Assembly: GCA_026027325.1 (NCBI GenBank)
Contig: JAMSLZ010000001.1
Span: 1-64,000, forward strand
Direction: 5' to 3'
Length of the DNA stretch: 64,000 bases
From: Actinomucor elegans
Lineage: Eukaryota; Mucoromycota; Mucoromycetes; Mucorales; Mucoraceae
Both the position numbers and the translations under genes were made by a program. Below the pieces are notes generated by a model that made no database searches, had not been told where the DNA came from, and was given only the letters and a program-made list of their open reading frames with translations. This document shows positions 51,432 through 61,414 of the stretch, piece by piece. Position 1 is the stretch's first letter. Every line of letters begins with the position of its first letter.

Positions 51432-53561
51432 GAATCTACTGCTACATATAGCCACCCAGATGGTCCCCAAGCCTCTGTGGATACAATGGCTAGTCACTTG
51501 GCTTCCGTATATAATGGTTCTCTGTTGGTTACTGCTTCTCGACCTTCTTTTGATTCTGACTTTGCTCTTGAAACACCATACATGGTTGATGATGAGGTTG
51601 CCGATAGCTTGTTCTCCGTGGAGGAATTGGTCTTTCACATCAAGAAGCTTCCAAATCGCAAAGCTCCTGGTCCGGATCACATCAAGGCTGAAATGCTCAA
51701 AGCTGTTGCTGAACTCCTGGCTCCTGTACTCTCTCTGCTGTTTCTGGTATGCTTCCAATGGAGTTATACACCGTTGATCTGGCGTCAGGCTCAAGTGTTT
51801 CCGATCTTCAAGAAAGGTGATGCAGATGATCCAGCGAACTATAGACCCATCTCCTTGACCTCTGTTATGCGAAAACTTTTTGAGATATCGTTATCTTCAT
51901 GTCTGTATGAGCACTCTCCGGCTTTGGATCTTGCACAAGGTGGTTTCCGTCCTCAGCGTAGTCCTCTGGATCAAGCCCTCTGCTTGCATGACTTGATGCA
52001 TGACTACTTCTTGGCCCACCATCACTACCCTGTGGTGGCTTTCTTGGATATCAAAGCTGCATATGATACTGTGGATCGACGCGTTATTTGGGACGCTCTT
52101 GCCAACTCTTCTCTGCCTCGTGCTGTTCTTGGTTTGCTAGTCAACTTGTTTGACGATGTTTCTATCTCAGTATTGATCAACAACCATTCTTCGGCTGCAT
52201 TTGCACCTGCTACTGGGGTTCTCCAAGGCTCGGTGTTAAGTCCACACCTGTACTCCTTGTACATTAACTCTCTGCCTGGTTTACTGCGCTCAACTGCCTC
52301 TGCTACTGCAAGTAAAGTGTCTCCACCTGGTACCATGAGCTATGTTCCTGTCAACTGCCTCTTGTTTGCTGATGATGTGGCAATCTTTGGCTCGAAATAT
52401 GAGGTGCAAGAAATGCTTGATTTGGCTGCTGACCATTCAAAGTCTCTTGGTTACCGCTGGAATCCTACCAAGTGTGCTGTTCTGAACGCTCCTTCCGTGA
52501 CATCTTCCACTTCAACAAATTTTAGATTGACTCTTTACGGGGTTGCTCTACCATCTGTTGACGAGTTCACTTATCTTGGCATGCCCTTTAGCAAGAAAGG
52601 TCTCTTTGGTCCCGGTATTCTGGCAAAACGATCTGGTGGTGCTATCAAGACCATGGCTCTCTTGAACTCTGTCGGTGTGAACCGGAATGGCTTTTCTCTG
52701 TTGCTCTGTGCTCGGTTGTATACAGCCTTTATTCGACCCAAGTTCGAATATGGGCTTGCCATCTCTCGACTGTCCGCTACTGACTTTACTGCCCTGGATC
52801 AGCTCCAGAATCGTCTTGTTGGTATGTTCGTTGGCTCTCGCTGGTTCAATGTTGCAAAGCATCTGACTTGTATCCCTTCGATGAAGCACCGCTACAATGT
52901 TCTTGTGACCAAGTATGCTTTGCGTTCTCAGTGGCTTCCTGATGACTGCCTGGTGTCCATGCTGAATTCAGGTGATTCTGGTATCCCGTATACTCGGCTG
53001 GAAAAGCTTCTAAAATGCAATCCCATGTATCTCGCACTCCCTAGTCCGGTTCCAACTGTCTCGCGTCTCCGCTCTTGGTTTTCACAATACTGGCAAAACT
53101 TGTTTGATGACCAAATGGCTGCTGCTGCTACATCTGGTAGATCTGTTCTCCTGCGTGCTTGTCGACCATGTACTTCTCGGCCTGATCCAATCTTGTATCT
53201 CCCAATGTCTCGCACTGCACGTAGTCGGTTGGTTCGATGGCGTCTTGGTAGGTTCACCAACCGTGATGAACTGTGTCCCTGTTTCTCTGGCTCCCGACTC
53301 TCTCGAGACCATTTTGTCTTTGATTGCCGCGGTATTGACCCAAGCCTGTTCTCTCAACTGCCTGATACTCCTCCGGATGTCAATGCCATCGATCATGCTC
53401 TCAATTGCTTGCCTACCAAAGCCTCTGCTGGTCCACCTCCCTTCTGGCCTGCTCTTCTTGAACTGCTCTATGTGATTGACACGCTGTGTCATCCTCTTGC
53501 CACACTTGTTCATGATCCAGATCCAGGTGATGCTTGGTTTGCTGCTACTCCTGCCATATAA
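51432..53561 (+). pseudogene. LINE-4 ORF2, C-terminal part (RT and zinc motif), diverged subtype
   Basis: After the duplicated GAATCTAC the frame resumes (ATYSHPDGPQASVD...). RT motifs: KAPGPDHIKAEML, FPIFKKGDADDPANYRPISL, FLDIKAAYDTVDR, GVLQGSVLSP, FADD. The C-terminal motif is CPCFSGSRLSRDHFVFDC, and the stop is at 53559-53561 (FAATPAI). Against LINE-3 it shows roughly 80% similarity by eye, clearly less than the LINE-3/LINE-5 comparison, yet domain lengths are conserved and no frame break is present. It is interrupted only by the nested insertion. Confidence 0.92.
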
Positions 53562-53901
53562 ACCTCTCCTTGGTTTATTGAGCCACTCTTTCTCTCTGTT
53601 CTATTGATGAACCAGCCTGTTTGTCTTTCAACTGCGCAGCCACGGTGGTAAGTGATTATCAAAGTTCCCAGCTGTTGGCTTGCCTTTTGGATCACTCAGA
53701 GCTGCAATAGTCTACTGGTTCTCGCTCTTGTCTTCAACCTTTTTCTCCCTTGTGGTTCTCAGGGTTTTTTATACTTTTTTCCATGTTTATTTTAAACACT
53801 TTTTCATATAGTTAGGCTAGATGCTCTATAGAGTTTGCCCATATAACTACTTATTAATAAAATATAATCTTTAAACTGAGCTACATCCCCCACTCTTCTT
53901 T
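53562..53901 (+). other. LINE-4 3' UTR and constant junction
   Basis: Near-identical to the 3' UTRs of LINE-1, -2 and -5, unlike the diverged RT region just upstream. It ends ACATCCCCCACTCTTCTTT, the last CTTT (53898-53901) being duplicated at 54993-54996. Confidence 0.75.
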
Positions 53902-54992
53902 TGTTGCATGTTGCATTTGGTTATTACCGCTTTTTCATTCACAATTTCGAAATGCCAAGTAACAAGTATAGTCAAGAATTTGATACATATTGAAGAAAAT
54001 TACAAGGAATTGCTCCATTTTTGTTTGAAGTCTCTAGCATATCTCTAGCTCGAGATTTTTGCATTTTAGTTTTCAGCCAATGAAGGACGTTCGTTATCTC
54101 CGCTCTCAGCCAATGAAATTGCGTTCGCTCCTTTGGCTGTAAACTCAAGATCTCTCTGGAATAAGCAAGGTTTCAAGTTACTATCTCTCTTGGCCTGGTC
54201 TCAAACAGTGTATTTTTCTGACACATTTTCCTTCTTATATATATTTTCTTATTATATTTGTTATTCCCTTTACTTTTAGTATTATATTCCCTTCATTCAG
54301 TTTTCTTTTGTACATTTCACTCATTTCACTCATTTCATTCACATTGTGAATCTTTATTTTCCCTTTTCTTTTATTCGATGTCCTTTTCCCATTTTTCCCG
54401 TCTTTTCCGTTTTCCCCTTTTGTATATATTATCGTAGATCCATTCAATGTCTCGGTCCCTCGAATTTGACATTTGATCTAGTGTTACACCTAGATTCTTA
54501 TTGTTCTCGAGTGATCGCAGATCAAATGCATTGACTCTGGATAGTTACTCGGTGCTCTGCTGCAGAAGATGGATGTTTTACGCTGGTTATGTTTCTGATG
54601 CTTCAGTATTCACAATCTAATGGTCTTTAGATTGGTGATTGTATATGTTGTGATTAGAAGCCAGTTATTGAAGTTGCTGATGGTTTATCCGGTTGTACTT
54701 GTAGAATGTTAAGTTATGTAGTAGAAGTAGAAGGCAGATTGATGTCTATATAAGATAGATCAATCGTGCCTGTCAATAAACATAATTAAATTTTTGGGTC
54801 TTTCTTCCCTTACTTTATCACTTTTTCTTTTACTTGCTTTATTGTCTTTTAAAGCGAACACACCTAAAGCCCTTTCTGGATCTGTTCGATATATATAATA
54901 ATAGTCTTTACAGTCTTCTATTACGCAATTATATATATATTGTTTACTCTCTCTATTCAAGGTAAACATAAAAGAACATAGCCACAATATCA
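53902..54992. mobile_element. Solo-LTR-like insertion (1091 bp) in the LINE-4/LINE-5 junction
   Basis: It begins TGTTGCATGTTGC and ends CACAATATCA, flanked by CTTT (53898-53901, 54993-54996). Removing it restores the same CACTCTTCTTTCGC junction found elsewhere. It contains a TATATAAG box near 54747 and AATAAACATAA near 54774, as expected for promoter and polyadenylation signals in an LTR. It has no ORF of note and no internal terminal repeats. TG...CA ends plus a short duplication suggest a solo LTR, but no full element of this type is in the window. Confidence 0.5.
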
Positions 54993-55174
54993 CTTTCGCT
55001 TTTGAAAACTTTTTTCAAAAATCCACTTTTTCAAAGCCGAATATCTCAACAACTACTATACATCCATCTATAAAAATTGCACATCCATCTTCGCCTCGCC
55101 GAGTACTATCTGCAGTTTTTTTTTCAGAACATTCCATCAAGCTTTCGACATCTTGAATTTTTCTCCATTTCGAA

Positions 55175-56134
55175 ATGTCCAATGTTCAACATGCATCTGA
55201 GCCATCTGGCTCAATGGACCAAATGCAACAGCCAATGCAGTTCCAGCAGCTACAGCAAATGGTGTTTTCACTTGTTCAGCAAGTGCAACAACATCAAACA
55301 TTATTTGAAGAGCTCCAGACCTTGAAAAATGAGATTCTTGGACTCAAAACCGAAAACCAGGCTCTGGTTAATGAAAATAACCAACTTCGAGCACAACTCT
55401 CTGCTGCCACCGCTCGTAGTCCACCGCAGGATGTCGCTTCTCCCGCCCAGGAAAAAAATGGTGCCCGGTCTTTCGCTGCCATTGCTGCAGCCGCTGTAAA
55501 AAAGGACAGCCGCCCCTCTCGCCCTGCTGCCGTTTCGCTAAAGAAACGTATAGCCGCTGCTCGCGCCTTCAAAACCCTTGAGGCCCAGGGTCCTCAGGGT
55601 TTTACCTATGTTTATCTTGGTCGATCCCGCAAACTTGATCGTACTGAAGTCCGCTCTCGGTTACGTCGCGCTGGTGTTGACACTGGTCGTGTGTTAGATG
55701 TCTGTTTCCCTGCCACTGGTGTCCTTGGTGTCCTGATACATACGCAGTATGTTGAAAAGTTTACCGAGCTTATGACTACGGCTGAAGCTGAGTTCATTAA
55801 GGATTTTGATCCTTTAAACCCAGCCCATCTTGCTGACCCCAAGTATGCTTCTCTCTCAGCCAATGCTCGTGAAAACGAGATGGCTAACCTCGTTCACTCT
55901 CGCTGTATCAGCACTCTGGCGTTCATTCGACCAGTGATGGTCCCTTCTGTTGGTCGCTCCTTTGTGGAACTTGGATGGATTGATGATGGTGATCTTGATC
56001 AAGCCATTAAGGAAGCTCGCTCTCGTCTTGCCGAAAAGGATCCCAAGAAGGCTGCTTTTGCATTCCGTAGTTCTGGTGCTTTGCCATCTGGTGAAGACGT
56101 TACCGGTGATAGCGATACTGAAATGTCACAATAA
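55175..56134 (+). CDS. LINE-5 ORF1, 319 aa
   Basis: Intact counterpart of the broken LINE-2 ORF1. Gln-rich coiled coil at about 15-75 (MQQPMQFQQLQQMVFSLVQQ, LKTENQALVNENNQL). An Ala/Lys/Arg linker follows (FAAIAAAAVKKDSRP), then the RRM-like domain at about 120-195 (SLKKRIAAARAFKTLEAQGP...VLDVCFPATGV), then a charged C terminus SGALPSGEDVTGDSDTEMSQ. It differs from the LINE-3/4 subtype mainly in the N-terminal 120 residues. The stop TAA shares its last A with the ORF2 ATG. Confidence 0.9.
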   Translation: MSNVQHASEPSGSMDQMQQPMQFQQLQQMVFSLVQQVQQHQTLFEELQTLKNEILGLKTENQALVNENNQLRAQLSAATARSPPQDVASPAQEKNGARSFAAIAAAAVKKDSRPSRPAAVSLKKRIAAARAFKTLEAQGPQGFTYVYLGRSRKLDRTEVRSRLRRAGVDTGRVLDVCFPATGVLGVLIHTQYVEKFTELMTTAEAEFIKDFDPLNPAHLADPKYASLSANARENEMANLVHSRCISTLAFIRPVMVPSVGRSFVELGWIDDGDLDQAIKEARSRLAEKDPKKAAFAFRSSGALPSGEDVTGDSDTEMSQ

Positions 56135-56170
56135 TGACATCTTCAGTCCCTCCTTTCACTCCCTCTGATA
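56134..56170 (+). pseudogene. LINE-5 ORF2 start
   Basis: The first 12 codons (MTSSVPPFTPSD) are separated from the rest of ORF2 by the mariner insertion at a TA dinucleotide. They rejoin 57736 in frame. Confidence 0.88.
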
Positions 56171-56537
56171 CAGTGGTGGAAATAACTGGTGCACAAAACT
56201 TTATTCGGGGATATCTTCATGGAAAATGACGCTAACCTTTTCAAATAACTTTATAACTATTCACAAAATTGATTATAATATCCCTATAAGCTTTTAAGTT
56301 TGTTTATTTACGTCACTCCAACGTCATAGCTGATAATTAAATTTTTAAGTTATGCGAAAATATGAAAGTTTCCGATAATAGCGATGTAGTCGAAATATTA
56401 CATATTATTGCTTCATTTTTTCGGTAGTTATGATAATTTATGACGTTAATGATGTCAAAGCTATAAAAACAACCACATTATTTCAATGCTTTTTTACCAT
56501 TTTATCAACCTCTTTAAAAGACTTTATTAATTTGAAG

Positions 56538-57002
56538 ATGCCCTATCAAATTCCTTCTGGCAAGCTAAACTCCGTCAAAGCACTCATTTTGCAAAGCGCT
56601 GCCACTAATGAGGCTGTCCAACGAACTGGAGTTTCTAAATGGACAATTAATCGGATGAAAGCACAGTTGAACCCTGATTACGAGCAACCTCGTGGTGAAA
56701 GACCTTCTCCCCTAAGTAATACTACTAAGATAGTTCTTCGATGTAAAGTCCGGTGTGGTAGCTTACGCTCTTTGCGAGATGCTCGACGATGGTTGTTGAG
56801 CTTAGGTTATTTTATTGACGAGCGACAAGTACGAAATCTGATGAGACAGCTTAACTTAGTTTCATTTATTAAAAAAAAAAGACCATTTTACAAGCGAAAT
56901 CACCCCATGGATCGGTTAAAATGGGAAAAACAACATCGTGACTGGACAGTAGACGACTGGAAGAAGGTTATATTCTCTGATGAAACCAAAATAAACACGT
57001 GA
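56538..57002 (+). pseudogene. Tc1/mariner transposase N-terminal fragment
   Basis: It starts MPYQIPSGKLNSV and has the N-terminal helix-turn-helix pair (ATNEAVQRTGVSKWTINRMK, then GSLRSLRDARRWLLSLGY). It reaches the first catalytic Asp (VIFSDETKIN), then stops at the fold-back junction. The second Asp and the third acidic residue are missing, so it cannot catalyse transposition. The open frame extends upstream to 56430, but the ATG at 56538 is conserved in the inverted copy and is the better start. Confidence 0.8.
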
Positions 57003-57004
57003 GT

Positions 57005-57733
57005 GCCCGACAGAAATGGTCGTTTTTTCTTAATAGCTGAAACTAAATTAAGCTGTCTCATTAGATTTCGTAGTTGTCGCTTGCCAATAAAACAGCCTAA
57101 GCTCAACAATCATCATCGAGCATCTCGCAAAGAGCGTAAGCTACCACATCGGACTTTGAACCGAAGAACTATCTTAGCAGTATTGCTTATGGGAGAAGGT
57201 CTTCTACAGGGAGGTCACTCGTAATCAGGGTTCAACTGTGCTTTCATTCGATTGATTGTCCATTTGGAAGCTCCAGTTTGCTAGACAGCTTCATTAGTGA
57301 CTGCGCCTTAAAAAATGAGTGCTCTGATGGAGTTTAAAACTTGTCAGAAGGAATTTGATAGGGCATCTTCAAATATATGAAGTCCCTTAAAGAGGTTGAT
57401 AAAATGGTAAAAAAGGATCGAAATAATGTGGTTCTTTTTATAGCTTTGACATCACTAACGTCATAAATTATCATAATCATGGAAAAAATGAAGCTATAAT
57501 ATGTAGAATTTCGATTACATTGCTATTGTCGGAAACTTTGATATTTTTGCCTAACTTAAAAATCTAATTATCAGTTATGACGTTGAAATGACGTAAACAA
57601 ACAAACTTAAAGGCTTATAGGGGTATCACAATCAAATTTGTAAATAGCTATAAAGTTATTTGAAAAGGTTAGCACCATTTTTCATGAAGATATCCCCGAA
57701 TAAAGTTTTGTGCACCAGTTATTTCCACCACTG
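57005..57733 (-). pseudogene. Inverted, degenerate mariner 5' half
   Basis: The minus-strand sequence repeats the left terminus and the start MPYQIPS, with stops, up to LRNLMRQLNLVSAIKKKRPF. It has several differences from the left copy (for example FIGKRQL against FIDERQV). It is not an exact duplicate, so two different family members were joined. Confidence 0.75.
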
Positions 57734-57735
57734 TA

Positions 57736-60700
57736 CCCCCGTCCGCTCCTTTTCTCTTGCATTGTGGAATGCCAATGGCCTTCGGGTCACTACCATCCAT
57801 GATGTACTTTCTCATGCTCTCTCTTGTGATATCCTCCTGATTACTGAAACTTGGCTTACCTCTGGGTTGATCCCTACCGATTGGTCTCAATATCATCTGT
57901 ACGGTCAAATTGTCACTAATGCCAATGGACGTGGCTCAGGTGGTGTCACTGCTCTCATTTCTCCTCACTGTCCTTTTACTGTCTCTCAACTTCCGTCTTA
58001 CAATGCATATACTCTGTCGATCAAGGTTGACAAAGTCAATGTGCATTGTGTCTACTTTCCACCCAGTCTCTCTCGTGATCTGGTGCTCTCTTCTCTCAAC
58101 TCACTGCCTCTGCACTCTGATAGTATTATCTGCGGTGATTTCAATGCACGCCTTGGTGATGTTACTGGTGATTCTGCAACAAATCCTCGTGGTCAAGCTC
58201 TACTTCCTTGGATTGAAGAACGCAATCTGTCAGTGTTGAATGCTTCCTTGGCGTATGGTATTGATACATACTGTACCTTTAGAAATGGTGCTGTGGCGAG
58301 CAGTATCATTGATTTGTTCTTGACCAACATTGGTGGTTCTGGTATGGTATCTGCTTCTCTTTCTGTGGCTTCTGATCTATCTCTGGGCTCGGATCATCGT
58401 CTGCTGCAATTGAGATTCAGGTACATTGCTGTTTCTGGTGGCTCTTCTGGGGTAGGTGACTCTTCGGTGCTGGCTCCTCGTAGGACATGGAACCTCAGTC
58501 GGCTGGCTGAGTCTGAGCCTTTGGCTCTGTTCCATACTCGGTTTCGGTGTCTGGTTGCTCCCTTGAAGGATACTCTGGCTGGTCTGGTTGGTTCTCCTCC
58601 GGATACTCGTCCATCTATAGATTTACTCAATGCATCTCTGAATGAGTGTCTCTATCAGGCGATGGATGCATCCATTGGGTCTAAGGCTCCTCGTCCTGGT
58701 CATTGGAAGAAGTACTGGACTGCTGATCTGGAAGCTGCTGCTCGAGAACGTGATCGCCTCTATTGCCGTTGGCGTCATTCATTTGGTGTTGACAAGGCTT
58801 ATTACTGGCATCTTCATCTGCAAGCTCACAAGTCGTTTCGTCGTGCTGTTGCCGCTGCAAAAAGACTCTCCTGGAAGAACTTTTGCATGTCACTCCAAAA
58901 GGACTTTGCCAAGGCCACTGCTACCATGTCTAGGCTGAAACGCCGGAAAGAAACCTCTGCTACGTATGCTCATCCTGATGGCCCTCAAGCATCAGTCGAT
59001 TCTATGGCTACACACCTGGCTACAGTGTATGATGGTTCTCTTTTGTCGACTGCTTCTCGTCCCCTGGCTGCTCCTGACTTTGGTTTAGAAGTGCCTTTCC
59101 TGGTGTCTGATGAAGAAGTGTCTTGGATTTTCTCGGTGGAAACCTTGGTTGAGCATATCAAACAGTTGCCGAATCGCAAAGCTCCTGGTCCTGATCATCT
59201 AAAAGCTGAAATGCTCAAGGCTGTTGCTGATTTACTTGCTCCTGTCCTCTCTTTGCTATTCCAGGTTTGTTACCAATGGTGCTATACACCGGTTCTATGG
59301 CGTCAAGCCCAGGTCTTTCCTATCTTCAAGAAAGGTGATGCTTCTGATCCTGCCAACTACAGGCCAATTTCTTTGACTTCGGTGATGCGTAAGTTGTTTG
59401 AGATTACCATTGCACAAAGCGTCTATGACCATTCGCCTCCTCTAGATCTCGCACAAGGTGGCTTCCGTCCCATGCGTAGTCCTTTGGATCAAGCCCTCTG
59501 TCTGCACGACCTGATGCACAACTACTTCTTGGTTCATCACCACTATCCTGTTGTTGCTTTTCTGGATATTAAGGCTGCCTATGACACTGTTGATCGATGT
59601 GTGATCTGGAATGCTCTTGAGAATTCATCTCTGCCTCGGCCTCTCCTTGGTCTGCTGGTCAATCTATTTGATGATGTATCCATCTCCGTGTTGATTGCCA
59701 ACCACATCTCTTCCTCTTTCTCCCCTGCCACTGGTGTACTCCAAGGCTCGGTGTTGAGTCCTCACTTGTACTCTTTGTACATCAACTCCTTGCCTGAGCT
59801 CCTTCGGTCTGAAGCTTCGGATACTACTGCTGTGGTGTCTCCTCCTGGATCTGCTGAGGCTGTGGCCATTAACTGTCTTCTGTTTGCCGACGATGTGGCA
59901 ATCTTTGGCTCCAAACATGAGGTGCAAAATATGTTGAACCTAGCTGCTGACCATTCAAGAGTACTGGGCTATCGTTGGAACCCTACCAAGTGTGCTGTCC
60001 TGAACGCTCCTTCTGTGACCTCCTCTACGTCTACCAACTTTAGACTGAGTCTCTATGATGTTCCTCTGCCTGCAGTGAATGAGTTCACGTATCTTGGTAT
60101 GCCATTCAACAAGAAAGGTCTTGATGGTCCAGGTATCTTGGCTAAACGGTCTGGTGGTGCAGTCAAAACCATGGCTCTACTGAATTCGGTTGGTGTCAAC
60201 CGCAATGGTTTCTCTCTCTTGCTCTGTTCTCGGTTATATACTACCTTCATTCGGCCCAAGTTTGAGTACGGTCTTGCTATATCTAGGCTCTCTGCTGCTG
60301 ACTTTACTGCTTTGGATAACCTTCAGAACCGGTTAGTTGGTATGTTTGTTGGCTCCCGATGGTTCAATGTCACGAAGCACATCACTTGTATCCCTTCCAT
60401 GAAGCATCGGTACAATGTCCTGGTTACCAAGTATGCCCTACGATCGCAATGGCTTCCTGATGATTGCTTGATATCCTTGCTGAACTCTTCTCGAGACAAT
60501 TCTCCTTCTGGTCTTGGCTACACTCGATTGAACAAGCTTCTATATCTCAATCCTATGTATATGGCATTGCCCAATCCTGTACCTACAGCCTCTCGTCTCA
60601 AGTCCTGGTTCTCTGGCTACTGGCAAGATCTCTTTGACAAGCAAATGGCTGCTGCTGCTCACACTGGTAAATCGGTTCTTTTGCGTGCTTGTCGGCCCTC

Positions 60701-61091
60701 TACTTCAAAGCCTGATCCAATACTGTACCTGCCTATGACTCGTGCTGCTCGCAGTCGTCTTGTTCGATGGCGGTTAGGCCGTTTCGCTAATCGTGATGAA
60801 TTGTGTCCTTGTTTCACTGGTTACCGGCTCTCTCGAGATCACTTTGTGTTCAATTGCCGTGGCATTGATCCTCGCCTTCTGTGCCAATTACCTGCTGCTC
60901 CGCCAGATGTCAATCGCATTGATCATGCCCTGAACTTGTTGCCCTTGAAAGCATCCAATGGTCCACCGCCTTTCTGGTCTGCACTCCTTGAGGTTCTCTA
61001 TGTGATTGACACGCTGTGTCATCCTCTTGCTGCTATCGCTCCAGATCCAGATCCTGGTGATGCCTGGTTTGCTGCTACTCGTACTATATAA
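57736..61091 (+). pseudogene. LINE-5 ORF2, main part (endonuclease-RT)
   Basis: With 56134-56170 it forms an open 1130-aa protein. EEP endonuclease: WNANG, LLITETWL, GDFNARLGD, GSDHRLLQL. RT: KAPGPDHLKAEML, FLDIKAAYD, GVLQGSVLSP, FADD. C-terminal motif: CPCFTGYRLSRDHFVFNC, in which Tyr replaces the second Cys-side residue seen in LINE-3 (CFTGC), leaving the CxC...H...C core. The frame also reads upstream into the mariner right arm (to 57660), which is a chance extension. Otherwise near-identical to LINE-2. Confidence 0.92.
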
Positions 61092-61414
61092 ACCTCTCCT
61101 TGGTTTATTGAGCCTCTCTTTCTCTCTGTTCTATTGATGAACCAGCCTGTTTGTCTTTCAACTGCGCAGTCACGGTGGTAAGTGATTATCAAAGTTCCCA
61201 GCTGTTGGCTTGCCTTTTGGATCACTCAGAGCTGCAATAGTCTACTGGTTCTCGCTCTTGTCTTCAACCTTTTCTCCCTTGTGGTTCTCAGGGTTTTTTA
61301 TACTTTTTTCTATGTTTATTCTAAACATCTTTCATATAGTTAGGCTAGTTGCTCTATAGAGTTTACCCATATAACTACTTATTAATAAAATATAATCTTT
61401 AAACTGAGCTACAT
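61092..61414 (+). other. LINE-5 3' UTR
   Basis: The common LINE 3' UTR with a few small changes, ending TATAATCTTTAAACTGAGCT then ACATCCCC, directly followed by the LINE-6 start CACTCTTCTTCCGC. Confidence 0.75.

Larger units (their letters stand above)
41402..53901 (+). mobile_element. LINE-4, full-length mosaic LINE split by nested insertions
   Basis: It starts ATCCCCACTCTTCTTTCGC after Ty3-1 and ends ACATCCCCCACTCTTCTTT at 53901. Without the element at 43818-51431 and one 8-bp duplication, ORF2 is open (3399 nt, 1132 aa). The 5' half up to about 43715 is near-identical to LINE-3. The rest of ORF2 is a clearly diverged version, and the 3' UTR is again of the common type. Confidence 0.92.
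56171..57733. mobile_element. Tc1/mariner fold-back: two truncated elements head-to-head
   Basis: It begins CAGTGGTGGAAATAACTGG and ends with the inverse complement, flanked by TA (56169-56170, 57734-57735), the Tc1/mariner target. The left copy runs 56171-57000. The right part, 57005-57733, is an inverted copy of about the first 730 bp of a related but diverged element. The result is a long imperfect palindrome and no complete transposase. Confidence 0.85.
54993..61414 (+). mobile_element. LINE-5, full-length LINE split by a mariner fold-back
   Basis: It starts CTTTCGCTTTTG after the solo-LTR-like insert and ends GAGCTACATCCCC at 61414. ORF1 is the LINE-2 subtype; ORF2 is near-identical to LINE-3 and LINE-2. 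Removing the mariner (56171-57733) and one TA gives an open ORF2 of 3393 nt. Confidence 0.92.

Noticed and set aside
56430..56537. Upstream ATG for the mariner transposase fragment
   Set aside because: The reading frame is open from 56430, but the conserved start in both mariner copies is the ATG at 56538.
57660..57735. Apparent N-terminal extension of LINE-5 ORF2 into the mariner arm
   Set aside because: The frame happens to be open across the mariner terminus. The real ORF2 start is at 56134, as shown by LINE-2 and LINE-3.
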